The position numbers were made by a program, and so were the translations under genes. Shown here piece after piece: positions 37,176 to 48,797 of a stretch of DNA of 64,000 nt; the first letter of the stretch is position 1, and each line of letters opens with the position of its first letter. Source of the DNA: Chrysomallon squamiferum (Eukaryota; Mollusca; Gastropoda; Neomphalida; Peltospiridae); assembly GCA_012295275.1 (NCBI GenBank), contig CM022677.1:3463117-3527116 (forward strand), written 5' to 3'. The notes beneath the pieces were generated by a model, which saw only the letters and a program-made list of their open reading frames with translations, searched no databases and had not been told where the DNA came from.

Positions 37176-37540
37176 ACTAAGCAGTGTCTAAAGATGCATG
37201 GAAAGTCAAAACTGATGTCACTAAAGACACTGAAGAGGTGGATTAGAGAATTTACTGGAAAGACATACTATGTGACCCATCACATTAAAACATATCTTAA
37301 GTTGCATTTTGTTCATTGATTTGTATTTTGATATTTCATTCATTCCTGTGTTTCCCTGCTATGTGTAAAATAAATGTTCTGGTAGTTGATACAGTTAGAG
37401 AAAAATTCTGTCTCAGCCATCCAGCAAATAACAGTGTTCACAAAAGTGTTCTAACACACCTAGGATCAAAATCTAAAATGTTGTGTCACTAGTCAGACAC
37501 TTAAATACTTTTACTGTGTAATTAAAACTGGTTTCCTATG

Positions 37541-38110
37541 TCAGGTCGCACATGTCAGTTTAAGATTACAAGAATCAAACTGTGAACAGGTTAAGAGAAA
37601 AAAAAAAAAACGCTTCAACAATGCTGGACAAGAAGAGAAAGTTCCGTCCATCGCATGGATGATATATAATTGTGTCCACAATGCTGGACAAGAAGAGAAA
37701 GTTCCGTCCATAAAAATGGATTCTGCAGCCTGTAGAGCTACGATTTGCTCATCTGTTGAAAACACAAGCATGTCATTTTCATTTCCATCGCTAAATAAAA
37801 GGTAGCGTCTTCCATCATTTGTCTTTGTCCTTGGTTCTTCTATGCTGACATCAGCTCTAGTCTGTGGTAGGGTGGGTACCAGAACTCGTCTCTCTGTGCA
37901 CTGCTCATACTGGGAAACAAGGCAAATAAGGAAACGTTTCTGGTGCTTGATTTGCAACCTCATCGTTGTATATTTGCTGTATTGGTGCTGCTTCTCCTCT
38001 TTCCCGCTTCCGTAGTATGCTGACAAACCGAACAACATTCGGGTCACTTGGAAGATGGTTATGCTCTGAATAAAATTGTCAACAGCTGCTATAATTATAT
38101 TTATGGACAA
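37541..38110 (-). pseudogene. MULE transposase fragment (N-terminal half of domain)
   Basis: A 189-codon minus-strand frame. Near residues 78-110 it reads LVPTLPQTRADVSIEE and then DGRRYLLFSDGNENDMLVFS; near residues 125-155 it has ESIFMDGTFSSCPALWTQLY followed by IIHA. The order LP.. / FLLFD-like / DGTF...P..QLY.IHA is characteristic of Mutator-like (MULE) DNA transposases, cut-and-paste enzymes acting on terminal inverted repeats. The MDGTFSSCPAL segment is then repeated immediately, about 60 bp further on, and the frame runs into a poly-Phe/Lys stretch and stops. No DNA-binding FLYWCH-type domain, no C-terminal half and no terminal inverted repeats were seen. It is a dead fragment with an internal tandem duplication. 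Confidence 0.75.
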
Positions 38111-38499
38111 CAGTCAACAAGCGAACGAAAAAAAAAAAAGAATGTGTAGATACTTCCACAGAAGCTGTTTATAAACATCTGTGATCAAGTGTTATTAATT
38201 ATGTTACTGACAAACATTCAGAAATGCTCGGTCCAGAACTGACAAGATACATCAGTTTCACTACAAATGGAGAATTTTTAAATTTATTACAGCTACTTCG
38301 TCAATCGTTTGTTTTATTCAGTATGTTGACAAAATGTTGTGCACTTCAGGGTAGTCACAAATGCAGAGAAGACTTCTTCCATATTAATTTCAGTTTTCAT
38401 TCCCAAATCTACTTCTTATACTGATGACTTGAACATTATTTTTAGAAATTATTACACACCTAACTCCTGCTAAATAAGAGATTGATATCACTGATACTT

Positions 38500-38514
38500 A
38501 TATGTATATATATA

Positions 38515-38562
<48 letters not shown>

Positions 38563-38660
38563 GGCCTTTGCATATATATCCTTATCAATATATTTAAACA
38601 TAAACTGATGTTGAGAATAAATAACATGATATTTCAGTAACAATTCTGCCATCAAAATTA

Positions 38661-38735
<75 letters not shown>

Positions 38736-39210
38736 CTACTGAGTAGGTATCTAGCATGTTTATGTTGAACAGACAGTGAGCCAAAGTGGTTGTTGTCCAT
38801 GCTGTTGTGGTTGGTTGCAGACGTCACGACTCTACCATCAGGATCCTAGCATCTACTTGAGAGTTCAGTTCATGGCAAACAAGCTGCCTCATACAAGCAG
38901 TTCATAGTTACTGGCCATTTGGAGATTATTGCACACACAGAACACACACAGACACAGATACACACACACACACACACACACATACATGCACACCTATGTA
39001 CATACATATACAAACATTATACAAACATTACACATTCAAACACATACATACATATATACATACTTTTAAACATTAAATACATACAAATATACATACTTTT
39101 AAACATTAAATACACACAAACATACTTGTACACAAACATTAAATACATACACATACATGTACACACACAAGCATTTAAATACATACACACATACATGGTT
39201 ATTAAGTGAT
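38500..39210. repeat. TA/CA, AAT and CA/TACA microsatellite tracts
   Basis: (TA)n and CA near 38500-38562, a long (AAT)n at about 38662-38733, and degenerate (CA)n and TACATACA sequence at 38934-39200. The segment between (38750-38930) is unique-looking but no coding function is evident. Confidence 0.9.
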
Positions 39211-39464
39211 ATTCTTTAAGGTTGTTTTCACAGAAAAAGAAAACTACAATGCCTTAAGTCCAAGTCTCATCAGCAGAATGATGAGGTTGAGATTGGACTT
39301 TGTCCTCCTGTTCCCAAATATTGTCTATGTGTAGAGTTTAACCAGACAACCATCACTAAACAGATTACATACATACCTACTGATGCATATAGAGTGTTGT
39401 AAAATTTTGTAAATGTCGTTTCTGAGATATGTGTTAAAATTCAATGTACTTGCCATTTGATGTA

Positions 39465-39550
39465 TCAGTTTGTGAATGTGTTTGTACTGGTTTGTGAATG
39501 TTTTTGTACTGGTTTGTGAATGTGTTTTGTACTGGTTTGTGAATGTGTGT
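39465..39550. repeat. 22-bp tandem repeat (TGTACTGGTTTGTGAATGTG)
   Basis: Four imperfect copies of a TTTGTACTGGTTTGTGAATG unit. Confidence 0.85.
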
Positions 39551-39574
39551 TTGAGACTTTTTTATACAAGTAAT

Positions 39575-40175
39575 GATGAGATACAGCTGTTATTGAAGTA
39601 AGGTGAAATACAGCTGTTACTGAAGTAAGGTGAGATACAGCTGTTACTGAAGTAAGATGAGATACAGCTGTTACTGAAGTAAGGTGAAATACAGCTGTTA
39701 CTGAAGTAAGGTGATATACAGCTGTTATTGAAGTAAGGTGAGATACAGCAGTTATTAAAGTAAGATGAAATACAGCAGTTATTGAAGTAAGGTCAGATAC
39801 AGCAGTTATTGAAGTAAGATGAAATACAGCAGTTATTAAAGAAATACACAGTTATTAAAAGGTGAGATAAGATGAAATACAGCAGTTATTGAAGTAAGGT
39901 GAGATACAGCTGTTATTGAAGTAAGGTGAGATACAGCAGTTATTAAAGTAAGATGAAATACAGCAGTTATTGAAGTAAGGTCAGATACAGCAGTTATTGA
40001 AGTAAGATGAAATACAGCAGTTATTAAAGTAAAATGAAATACAGCAGTTATTGAAGTAAGGTGAGATACAGCTGTTACTGAAGTAAGGTGAGATACAGCT
40101 GTTACTGAAGTAAGGTGAGATACAGCTGTTATTGAAGTAAGATGAGATACAGCTGTTACTGAAGTAAAGAGGTGA
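39575..40175. repeat. 27-bp minisatellite, about 22 copies
   Basis: The unit is GAAGTAAGGTGAGATACAGC then TGTTATT. Variants (AAGATGAAATAC, CAGCAG, TTACTG) occur in blocks, and there is a scrambled copy near 39838-39870. The variant pattern from 39742-39835 recurs at 39920-40030, indicating higher-order duplication. Confidence 0.93.
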
Positions 40176-40589
40176 AATAGCTGATAAAGTGAATATGAAG
40201 ATGCAGGAAACTGATCATGAACAAAATTTACATTTCAGCAGATTTGTTGACTCTTGCTTAACATATATAATTAAAAACAGAAAACAAGGTAATTTCAAAT
40301 ATTTATTGGAACAACAAAACAAATCTATACTACTTAAACATTTTTCACTAAAATAGTAATTTAAATTATTTCAAAACATTAATTTTAAGTGAATATGAAT
40401 TTCCAAATATAAAATGTTTTGAAATTTCTGATGTGATTCCTTTCAGATCAACAATAAATTACAAAAATAATTTCAGTGATTTTAATGAAAATGTCACAGA
40501 AACTGATTAGAATTATAAATCATTTATCAGTGACATCAGACAATGAAAGCCCCGAGTGTTGTAGTTCACATCATACCATGACATATGGT

Positions 40590-40825
40590 AAAGATGTATA
40601 CAATAAAAACATTTAAAAAACACTAAACTTAAAATATCAAACAATACCAAGACTTCTGGTAAAGATGTATACAGTAAAAACATTTAAAAAACACTAAACT
40701 TAAAATATCAAACAATACCAAGACTTCTGGTAAAGATGTATACAGTAAAAACATTTAAAAAACACTAAACTTAAAATATCAAACAATACCAAGACTTCTG
40801 GTAAAGATGTATCAAATAGCACTGT
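40590..40825. repeat. ~72-bp tandem repeat, 3.3 copies
   Basis: The unit holds GGTAAAGATGTATACAGTAA, AAACATTTAAAAAACACTAA, ACTTAAAATATCAAACAATA and CCAAGACTTCT. Confidence 0.92.
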
Positions 40826-40955
40826 ATTAACAAAACATAAAATAAAAAGTAAACAACAGATCACTCATGGAAAGAAATAACTAAATACCTGCATGTGTTT
40901 GAAAGACAAAATTAAATCAAACATCCTTATTAAATATTTGTGTGGAGTTTTTCAG

Positions 40956-40960
<5 letters not shown>

Positions 40961-40996
<36 letters not shown>
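40961..40996. repeat. poly-T tract
   Basis: About 36 uninterrupted T residues; could be the reversed poly-A tail of an old retrotransposed copy, but no such copy is recognised beside it. Confidence 0.9.
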
Positions 40997-41129
40997 CGTT
41001 CACACAAATCTGGTAAAATCCAGTATGAATAATTAGGCTTAACAAGAATACTTTTACTTGATTTTACATGATGCACTTGAGATAATCAGAAAAGTTGTTT
41101 TTTTCAAGTGGAAAACTTTGTTAGTTCAG

Positions 41130-41875
41130 TAAGAGCCAGGCTTTCAAACACAGCACTGAATAAAAAACATCAAATCAAAAAACAGACATACATCCAAACA
41201 CAGCACTGAATAAAAAACATCAAATCAAAAAAACAGACATACATCCATTTATGTCATATTCTAATATCCATCTGTGTCACATACCAATGTAACTAAGCAT
41301 GATAAATAAATAAATACTATATCTATGTTAAATTCCAATGTAAAAACAGACATACATACATCTGTGTCACATACCAATGTAACTAAGCACTATAAATAAA
41401 TAAATACTATATCTAAGTTAAATTCCAATGTAAAAACAGACATACATACATCTGTGTCACATACCAATGTAACTAAGCACTATAAATAAATAAATACTAT
41501 ATCTATGTTAAATTCCAATGTAAAAACAGACATACATACATCTGTGTCACATACCAATGTAACTAAGCACTATAAATAAATAAATACTATATCTTTAAAT
41601 TCCAATGTAACCAATGTAACTAAGCACATAAATAAATAAATACTATATCTATAAGACATACATACAATGTCACATACCAATGTAACTAAGCACTATAAAT
41701 AAATAAATACTATATCTATGTTAAATTCCAATGTAAAAACAGACATACATACATCTGTGTCACATACCAATGTAACTAAGCAAGCACTATAAATAAATAA
41801 ATACTATATCTATGTTAAATTCCAATAATACGTAATCTGTGCACTATAAATAAATAAATACTATACCAAAGTAAA
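41130..41875. repeat. 51-bp duplication and 90-bp minisatellite
   Basis: At 41130-41245 a unit beginning CAAACACAGCACTGAATAAA occurs twice. From about 41270 a 90-bp unit (ATACCAATGTAACTAAGCAC, TATAAATAAATAAATACTAT, ATCTATGTTAAATTCCAATG, TAAAAACAGACATACATACA) recurs at exactly 90-bp spacing (41281, 41371, 41461, 41551), then in truncated copies to 41860. Confidence 0.93.
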
Positions 41876-42699
41876 ACAAACATATCTATATCCTAACAAA
41901 GGTGAAACTATTCTAAGACAATCAAAAACAGAAATGGAAAATAATAAAAAATGTTTTGTTTGAAACAAAATTTTAGATACATATCTATATCCTCCCAAAG
42001 ATGAGAATTATTTTGAGAAAACCAAAATTTGAAAAATACCTTTTTTTGGGGGATGAATCAAAGTTTACAAAAACACAGAAGAGTCAGTCATCTGTGTGTG
42101 TACTGATAGTGACGACAACAACAACAACAACCACAACAGCAATAATAATAATAATAATTACACTAACAATATCAGTAATTGTAATAAGTACACAGTTGCA
42201 GTTTTCAAATTAAACATTTTCTTCAAAAAGTTGCTGAATTCTCCAGACTGAATGAAAGTTAGTCGTGGGTTGACACAGAAGTGGGTTTGTAGAACTCAGC
42301 TGTGATTTACTGTTCATTTTCAAAACAAAATTTTCAAAAGTTATTTATTTGAATGATTATTTTTATTTATGTTATACATGAAGGTTGTGAAAATGAGTAA
42401 AACTAATATGAACTATAATGTCAACCCAATAAAACTTTACAATACAATGTGTCAATGAATAATTTAAACTGTAATGAATTGCTTTAAACATGTTTTTATC
42501 CTGCTTATTTTTTGTTTAGAATCACTTGCAGACACTTTTACATTATAATTTACAATAAAATATTATAATCATTTTTTTTTTTCAAATACAAGATCTAAAA
42601 TTAAAAATTAGAAAAATGAAAACTATTCATAATTTTTCAGGATTAACAAAGAGGAATCAATGATTACATTTCACATGGAAAACATTCTCTACAGCATCG

Positions 42700-43520
42700 T
42701 TATTGAAGGCAATACATAAACCCCAGAAACAAACATACAGCAGAATGTCTTACTATCTGCAATACTCTCACTGCTGTAATACATAAACCCCAGAAACAAA
42801 CATACAGCAGAATGTCTTACTATCTGCAATACTCTGTGTAATACATAAACCCCAGAAACAAACATACAGCAGAATGTCTTACTATCTGCAATACTCTGTG
42901 TAATACATAAACCCCAGAAACAAACATACAGCAGAATGTCTTACTATCTGCAATACTCTGTGTACTTACTATCTGCAATACTCTGTGTAATACATAAACC
43001 CCAGAAACAAACATACAGCAGAATGTCTTACTATCTGCAATACTCTCACTGCTGTAATACATAAACCCCAGAAACAAACATACAGCAGAATGTCTTACTA
43101 TCTGTAATACATAAACCCTGCTGAAACAAACATAACAAACAAACAGAATGTCTTACTATCTGCAATACTCTCACTGTGTAATACATAAACCCCCAGAAAC
43201 AAACATACAGCAGAATGTCTTATCTATCTGCAATACTCTCAACCCTGAAACAAACATACATACAGAATGTCTTACTATCTGCAATACATAAACCCCAGAA
43301 AAACAAACATACAGCAGAATGTCTTACTATCTGCCAAAACAAACATACAGCAGAATGTCTTACTATCTGCAATAAATACATAAACCCCAAAACAAACATA
43401 CAGCAGAATGTCTTACTATCTGCCTGTGTAATACAAAACAAAAACAAACATACAGCAGAATGTCTTACTATCTGCAATACTCTCACTGCTGTCTCACTAT
43501 CTGCAATACTGCTGTAATAC
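42700..43520. repeat. ~63-bp minisatellite, about 13 copies, increasingly scrambled
   Basis: The unit is ACATAAACCCCAGAAACAAA, CATACAGCAGAATGTCTTAC, TATCTGCAATACTCTGTGTA. Copies at the left are regular; to the right they are truncated and rearranged. Open frames across it on both strands are repeat artefacts. Confidence 0.93.
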
Positions 43521-43579
43521 ATAACTGTCAAAATACACTTCCCAAAGAATTCCATGCATAAACCTTCCAAAACAATCCA

Positions 43580-43595
43580 AACAGGTAAACATACA

Positions 43596-43631
<36 letters not shown>

Positions 43632-43634
43632 TAT
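43580..43634. repeat. (CATA)n microsatellite
   Basis: About ten CATA repeats followed by a short TA tract. Confidence 0.95.
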
Positions 43635-44095
43635 TAAATTAAAGAAGAAAGAACATATTTGAAATAATTAATTAATGAGTTCTAAAAAAGACCATAATTT
43701 TTTTTCTTCATATGTTTTTGTTTTGTTATTTTAAAAACAAGTTCTCATTATTTAATTAACATCAGTGGTTTTCTTTTAAAAAAAAGAAGAAAATAATAAT
43801 ATTAATTTTATTGTGAACATTTTTCATTTAATCTGCTAACATTACATTTAACTTTTCTTTCCAGTGGTCTGTATTTTCTGACATTACTATTTTTTAAAGC
43901 ATTACTAATGAATGAATGTTAATGAAAATAAAACAGAATAATAATTTTAATAATGAAAGTCCACAGTGTTCTACTACTTGTCTTATAGCAAGTAAACTGG
44001 CTAATGTACTACTTTTTTTGCCAAAAGGGAGGTAACCAGCTATCTGAACCAACCTGCCTAAAAGCAGGGTTACCTGTACCTGACTGATTAGCATG

Positions 44096-45097
44096 TTAAC
44101 AATCCTCAGCAGCTTTTAGTTCTTTTATCAGTTTTATTAGGTAAGCTTTTTCATCATCAAACTGTTCACCATATGAGTGGTTGGTACAAAACTTACTTAG
44201 AAAGTCCACAAGTTTTTCCTTGTTTCAAAGAAGTATGTTCAAAAGAGGCTTTGGTTTGCTAGGATTGGCTACAAACACCTTAAAGACGTGGAAGGCTTCA
44301 AACTGAATATTTCGACTTTCCTCTCTCAGCATGTTCATCACTAGTTTCAGGTTTTCCGGGTTGCTGGTGTACCGAGTCATGAAGTTGTGGCAGTCAAGCA
44401 GCAACTCTCCCAGCAGCTTCAGAGCCTGTCTTCTGCTGACGTAATTGGCTGAGTTTAATAAGGCCTGATAATGACCAAACACTTTGTCATAATTACACTC
44501 TAGAAATTCAGCAGATAACTTCTTGTGCTTTGTCAACAGTTCCTTGAAAGTTGAGAACGCATCTGCTGCAATGTCGAAAGTGGAAGCTTCAACATAAGAA
44601 AAGAAGTTGTAGCAGTCGTCAGAATAAAGCATAATCTTAGCCAGGGCTTCATAACGACAACACTCTCGCAACATCATTCCACAGTTCAGTGCTATTTCTC
44701 GAGTTTCATAACTTTTCATGAGTAGGAAGAGAAGTTCTCGTTTCACACAGATGTACTCGACAGCGGGTGAACGGCTTCCTGTCTGTCGACGCAGCAAGTT
44801 GTGGAAAATGACGACCACGTCTTTTCTTCCCTCAAAATCGATCTTGTTGAGGTTGACAATGAACAACATGAGAAGGTTGCTCTGGAACATTTCATGAGCT
44901 AGCTGAACTATACGTTCTGGCTTTGGTTCCTTGTCAGCTGTTCCACACAGCATCATCTTAACAGCCTGAAGCGTTTCACTAACCTTTTTCACATCTGTCT
45001 CACTTCTGTCTCCGACTGATTCAAGCCTGCCAATCGCCTCCTTGCACTCCCTGACAAGCACGTGCGGTTTCTTCTGCGACTTTCCAAACAACGGCAT
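44096..45097 (-). pseudogene. CAB39: CAB39 (MO25), intronless copy with premature TGA
   Basis: A single uninterrupted minus-strand frame encodes 290 residues beginning [17 protein letters not shown]. It contains conserved MO25 segments such as [50 protein letters not shown] and [22 protein letters not shown]25 is the helical-repeat scaffold that binds STRAD and activates the kinase LKB1 and related STE20 kinases. The frame stops at TGA (44227-44225) directly after NILL. The expected C-terminus continues in the same frame for 42 codons (NKEKLVDFLSKF to KAYLIKLIKELKAAEDC) to TAA (44098-44096), total about 333 against about 341 in the family. MO25 genes normally have introns; none is present. 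Also odd: LLLDCHNF lacks the usual Arg and two residues. Either a processed copy in decay or a gene ending early. Confidence 0.85.
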
Positions 45098-45450
45098 CGC
45101 CGCATCGGCAAATTAGCGCCGGAAATCGTTTCAGTTACTTGATCAAAAATCAGACAATATAAACTTGTTCCAACTTATTATATTACATTTTTCTTCTACA
45201 ATTTTTAAAATTCCCAGTGTATCGAATGTTCTCAAAACATTACAAATGTTACGAATTGTGGTTGTCGTTATTCTAAGAACTTCGCTTATTTCAACTATTT
45301 TCTCACTTTATTTAATATATACAAGCATATATTTCATTTACTCAGAATTTAATTTAAAAACAAAAAAATTATTCCTTATTTGTCACTATAATCGTAGCCA
45401 AATTAAATATTACGACAGTTGTATTTAAATTCGCGACTATGGCGGAAATA
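45098..45450. promoter_or_regulatory. CpG- and ETS-motif-bearing sequence upstream of CAB39
   Basis: Just upstream of the CAB39 start (minus strand) lies a GC-rich leader (GGCGCTAATTTGCCGATGCG) with CCGGAAAT, an ETS-type core, at about 45118-45125. At about 45440 is ATGGCGGAAATAG. Such motifs mark housekeeping promoters and would suit a transcribed gene better than a random processed insertion. No experimental support; inference only. Confidence 0.3.
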
Positions 45451-46139
45451 GCAGATGACATTATTATCATTTTATATTTAATTAAAATTTGTTGTGTTTT
45501 AATGTTTCATCTCTCGCTCTCTTTCTCTCACAGAAAAATACAAACACTGATCAAGCAGCGAAGACATTTTTTTATTTTATTTTATTTCATTATTTTCCTT
45601 TAATATGTATTATTATTGTTGTTGTTGTTATAACGATGATGTTATTACAAATATTTTATTTTGTTTTATTTATTTATTTATTTTATTGTTTGATTTGTTT
45701 GTTTGTTTGTTATTATCACTGTACAGGTTGTGTTGTGCGAACACGACTATTTTGCAATAAATGAACAGAGTAATGAATAAATATGAGCTACTTGTTTGAA
45801 TTACGTGAGTGTGCGTGTATGTGTGTGCGAACTTGGTGGGATGTATGTATGTATGTATGTATGCAAGCATGTACGTAAGTGGATTTACAGTTGCTCCCTG
45901 TACAACAGCCACCCATTTTTTCTTCCAATAATGACATATATGCATGTATAAGGAAACATCTTTAATACTTCAAAAATAATAAACCACAAATAAAATAAAA
46001 TGCATAGCTCTCTACTAAAGCTTTGTATAGCAACAGTTCATTCAGAAGTACAGGTTCAACTGTAACCATGTATACCAAGGCACGCCTTACAAGAATTTAT
46101 TGAAACACTTTGATGTCGTGTTGTGGTCCACTCAAATAG

Positions 46140-46504
46140 TCCAGGACTTGTCGGTTTTCACGCTGTCTGACAATACTGGCAATAGATGAAGTTGTCCTCA
46201 AAGTGCTCCAGTATCTGATAGTGCTTCAAAAGCTGCCTTCATCCACTAGAACGAATGCAATTGCAGATATCTGACTGATCAGTAAATCAAACTCTTCGTC
46301 AGTATTGTAACGAACTGCCAGACTAATGAGTTGAATTTGGCGCCAGATGCATTGCCTCAAATGAAAGAAGCATCCAGTCACAGCACAGTTTAGCTGTACA
46401 GACGTGTTGTCTTCTTCCTTCACACTCGTAAGAAATCTATCCACCTCTGAGTTCCTTCTGTCGGACATACACAGAGTTTTCGAAGGCAAGATTTGGATGA
46501 CCAC
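46140..46504 (-). pseudogene. MULE transposase fragment (C-terminal half of domain)
   Basis: A minus-strand frame of 92 codons ends with VTGCFFHLRQCIWRQIQLIS, LAVRYNTDEEFDLLISQIS, AIAFVLVDEGSF and a stop. The pattern GCFFHxxQ.xWRxIQ, L...Y..DEEF, AFVxVD is the second half of the MULE transposase domain. Immediately downstream, other frames read KAAFEALSDT and ILEHFEDNFI, which continue the family pattern after frame changes, so the element is broken in at least two places. It cannot be the missing half of the 37.5-kb fragment, because the order on the strand is reversed; it is a separate insertion. No terminal inverted repeats seen. Confidence 0.65.
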
Positions 46505-46624
46505 ACTCTGAATGAGTGAACTTCATCTTATAGAATATAACATGTTTGCTACATACTGTTTCATTCATTTCAGTTATAGCTCACCTGCCAAATCAAAGAA
46601 ACCTTACGACTTAATTAGCCTGAA

Positions 46625-46668
46625 TTAGTAATTAGCTGACTCTAGTTAGCTTTGACTAATTTATTGGA

Positions 46669-46722
<54 letters not shown>

Positions 46723-46842
46723 AATAAAATTAATTACAATTTCAATAGCCATTATACTGAAGAGAAATCTGATATATTTATTTTTATATTCTATTACAAA
46801 TTATTTTCTTCGCTTTTATTTGTTTCTTTATTTCTTTCTTTC

Positions 46843-46888
<46 letters not shown>

Positions 46889-47075
46889 AATTTGTCATTG
46901 AAATGTCATCTGTTAATTAGCAACATCGGTTATAAAAAAAGTTAAATTAGAAATATAGAGTCAATTCCATATATTAATGAGTAGTAGTTTATATTGTTAA
47001 TTCTTATAGAAATGTCTTTACTCAAATTTAATTAGTAATTAGCAGACTCTAGTTAGCTTTGACTAATTTATTGGA

Positions 47076-47133
<58 letters not shown>

Positions 47134-47160
47134 TAAATAAATAAATAAATAAATAAACAA
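46625..47160. repeat. direct duplication flanking AAT tracts
   Basis: AGTAATTAGCTGACTCTAGT, TAGCTTTGACTAATTTATTG, GAATTAATAATAAT occurs at 46626-46685 and again, with one change (AGCAGACTC), at 47031-47090, a spacing of about 404. Both copies end in a long (AAT)n, and an (ATT)n lies between them. Confidence 0.9.
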
Positions 47161-47345
47161 AGGACATGCACGCGGGTTTATCGTCGACCGAAGCGTGGGA
47201 CCACTGGAAGGATCAACTCGACGTCATTTCCTTTTCTCTCGTTCGCCGAGTCGAGCCGAGCCCATCCGAGCACAGCCGAAATCGGTTTTCATGGCAGCGC
47301 TCAGACGACAGTTTGAAAACTGGGTCACGGTACTTGCTACCGATG
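47161..47345 (+). promoter_or_regulatory. CpG-rich island with possible first exon (ATG at 47291)
   Basis: About 180 bases are GC-rich and dense in CpG, in sharp contrast to neighbours. They include CGACGTCA (CRE-like, 47219-47226) and GAGTCGAGCCGAGCCCATCC. Within it the plus strand has ATG at 47291 followed by AALRRQFENWVT and a possible donor GTACTT at 47330. Without splicing the frame continues to a TAA at about 47378. This is the best candidate transcription start in the region. It could belong to the gene whose 3' exons lie at 54844-56271, which has no visible start of its own. That link is inference only. Confidence 0.4.
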
Positions 47346-47380
47346 ACAATTTCATTTTAAACAGTGCACAAATAAGATAA

Positions 47381-48639
47381 GAAAACAAATAGCAATAGTA
47401 ATAATAGTAATAGAAATGACACTTTACAGTTCGAATGACAAGACACTGTTTACAACAAGAACACAGAATACAAAAATAAATAATAAAAACATAAATGAAA
47501 CATAATGCCTTCCGCTTATTTTAATAGTCTTACTTATACACAATTTATATATTTCTTTTCCTTTCTTTTTTCTACATCACATATTATGTTGATATTTCCA
47601 GAACGGTATACGTAGAAAAATTTAGAATGAATGATAAATGATCAGTGGCTTTCAGTTTATTGGCATAAGTCGTGCTTTTGATAGTAAAGCAAAAATATTA
47701 ATTCCCAGTTTTACTAACTTATGGGCATTTAATAGTCAAAACAAATTTAATTTATCAATTTTTATTTTTATTTTATTTTTTTTAAATAACAACAATAAAT
47801 AAATAAATAAAAATAAAAATACTTAGCACGGTAAAAGACGAAAAATTAATTCGAGTGACGAGAATAAATCGTTCACTTTTACCATGTGTCCATTACGTAT
47901 ACCCCCAACTTATATTGAAAAATATAATCCTAATTTTCCTGAAGTAATTCGAAATATTATTTTAACGATTAATATTTATCATTATTGTTGTTTTGTTTTT
48001 AGAGATGGGTGCGTTTCGTTATCGCTAAATTCAGTTGTTCTACATTAGAGTTTGTTCTTTTTTTATGAAATGATTATTTTTATACTCAGTCTGTTGTGTG
48101 CATTCCTCAGAAACATGTCCCGTACTTAAAAAACAAAACAAAACAACAAATAATAATATTTATATTTTTGTTATTTACTTTTTTAAAAAATATAAACTGA
48201 ACAGTAATATATATATAAAAAGTCTAAATATGAAATGTAAACGCTATGTTGTTAGAACTTTGACATTTCGGCGGTCATTTTTAAAAATGTACTGTTTATT
48301 TTAATTTCATATCAGAGTTGCTGTTCTTGACATTAACTCAGTCTTTTTCCTTAAATATTGAAAAGAAACACTAAATCTTAATATGTCCCTTATTTATATT
48401 AAACAAATAATTGAAAAACCTTTCTTGATAAATGTTCTGGTAATAAGTAACCGCTCACTTTTTCAGTCACCATTCCTGAGTTAAATTTGAGCAGTTGTCA
48501 TAAATTTTACATTTTACACAATTTTCTGTATTTATAACAGCAGCGAAAAAGGATTAATTTTAGAATTCTAAAACTATGTGTATCTATATAGGTGTCTTTA
48601 CCTCTATGATATGTTTTTGACTGTGATATCAACAATACC

Positions 48640-48697
<58 letters not shown>

Positions 48698-48758
48698 GTT
48701 TTATAACTAGAATGGTCAGAAGTTAATTTAATTTAGTTTTTTTATTTATTTATTTATT

Positions 48759-48797
<39 letters not shown>

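Noticed and set aside
38224-38424. 66-codon plus-strand frame beside the MULE fragment
   Set aside because: No similarity to transposase on either strand and no supporting signals.
37541-46504. One MULE element split between 37.5 and 46.2 kb
   Set aside because: On the minus strand the C-terminal half lies upstream of the N-terminal half, so they are separate fragments.
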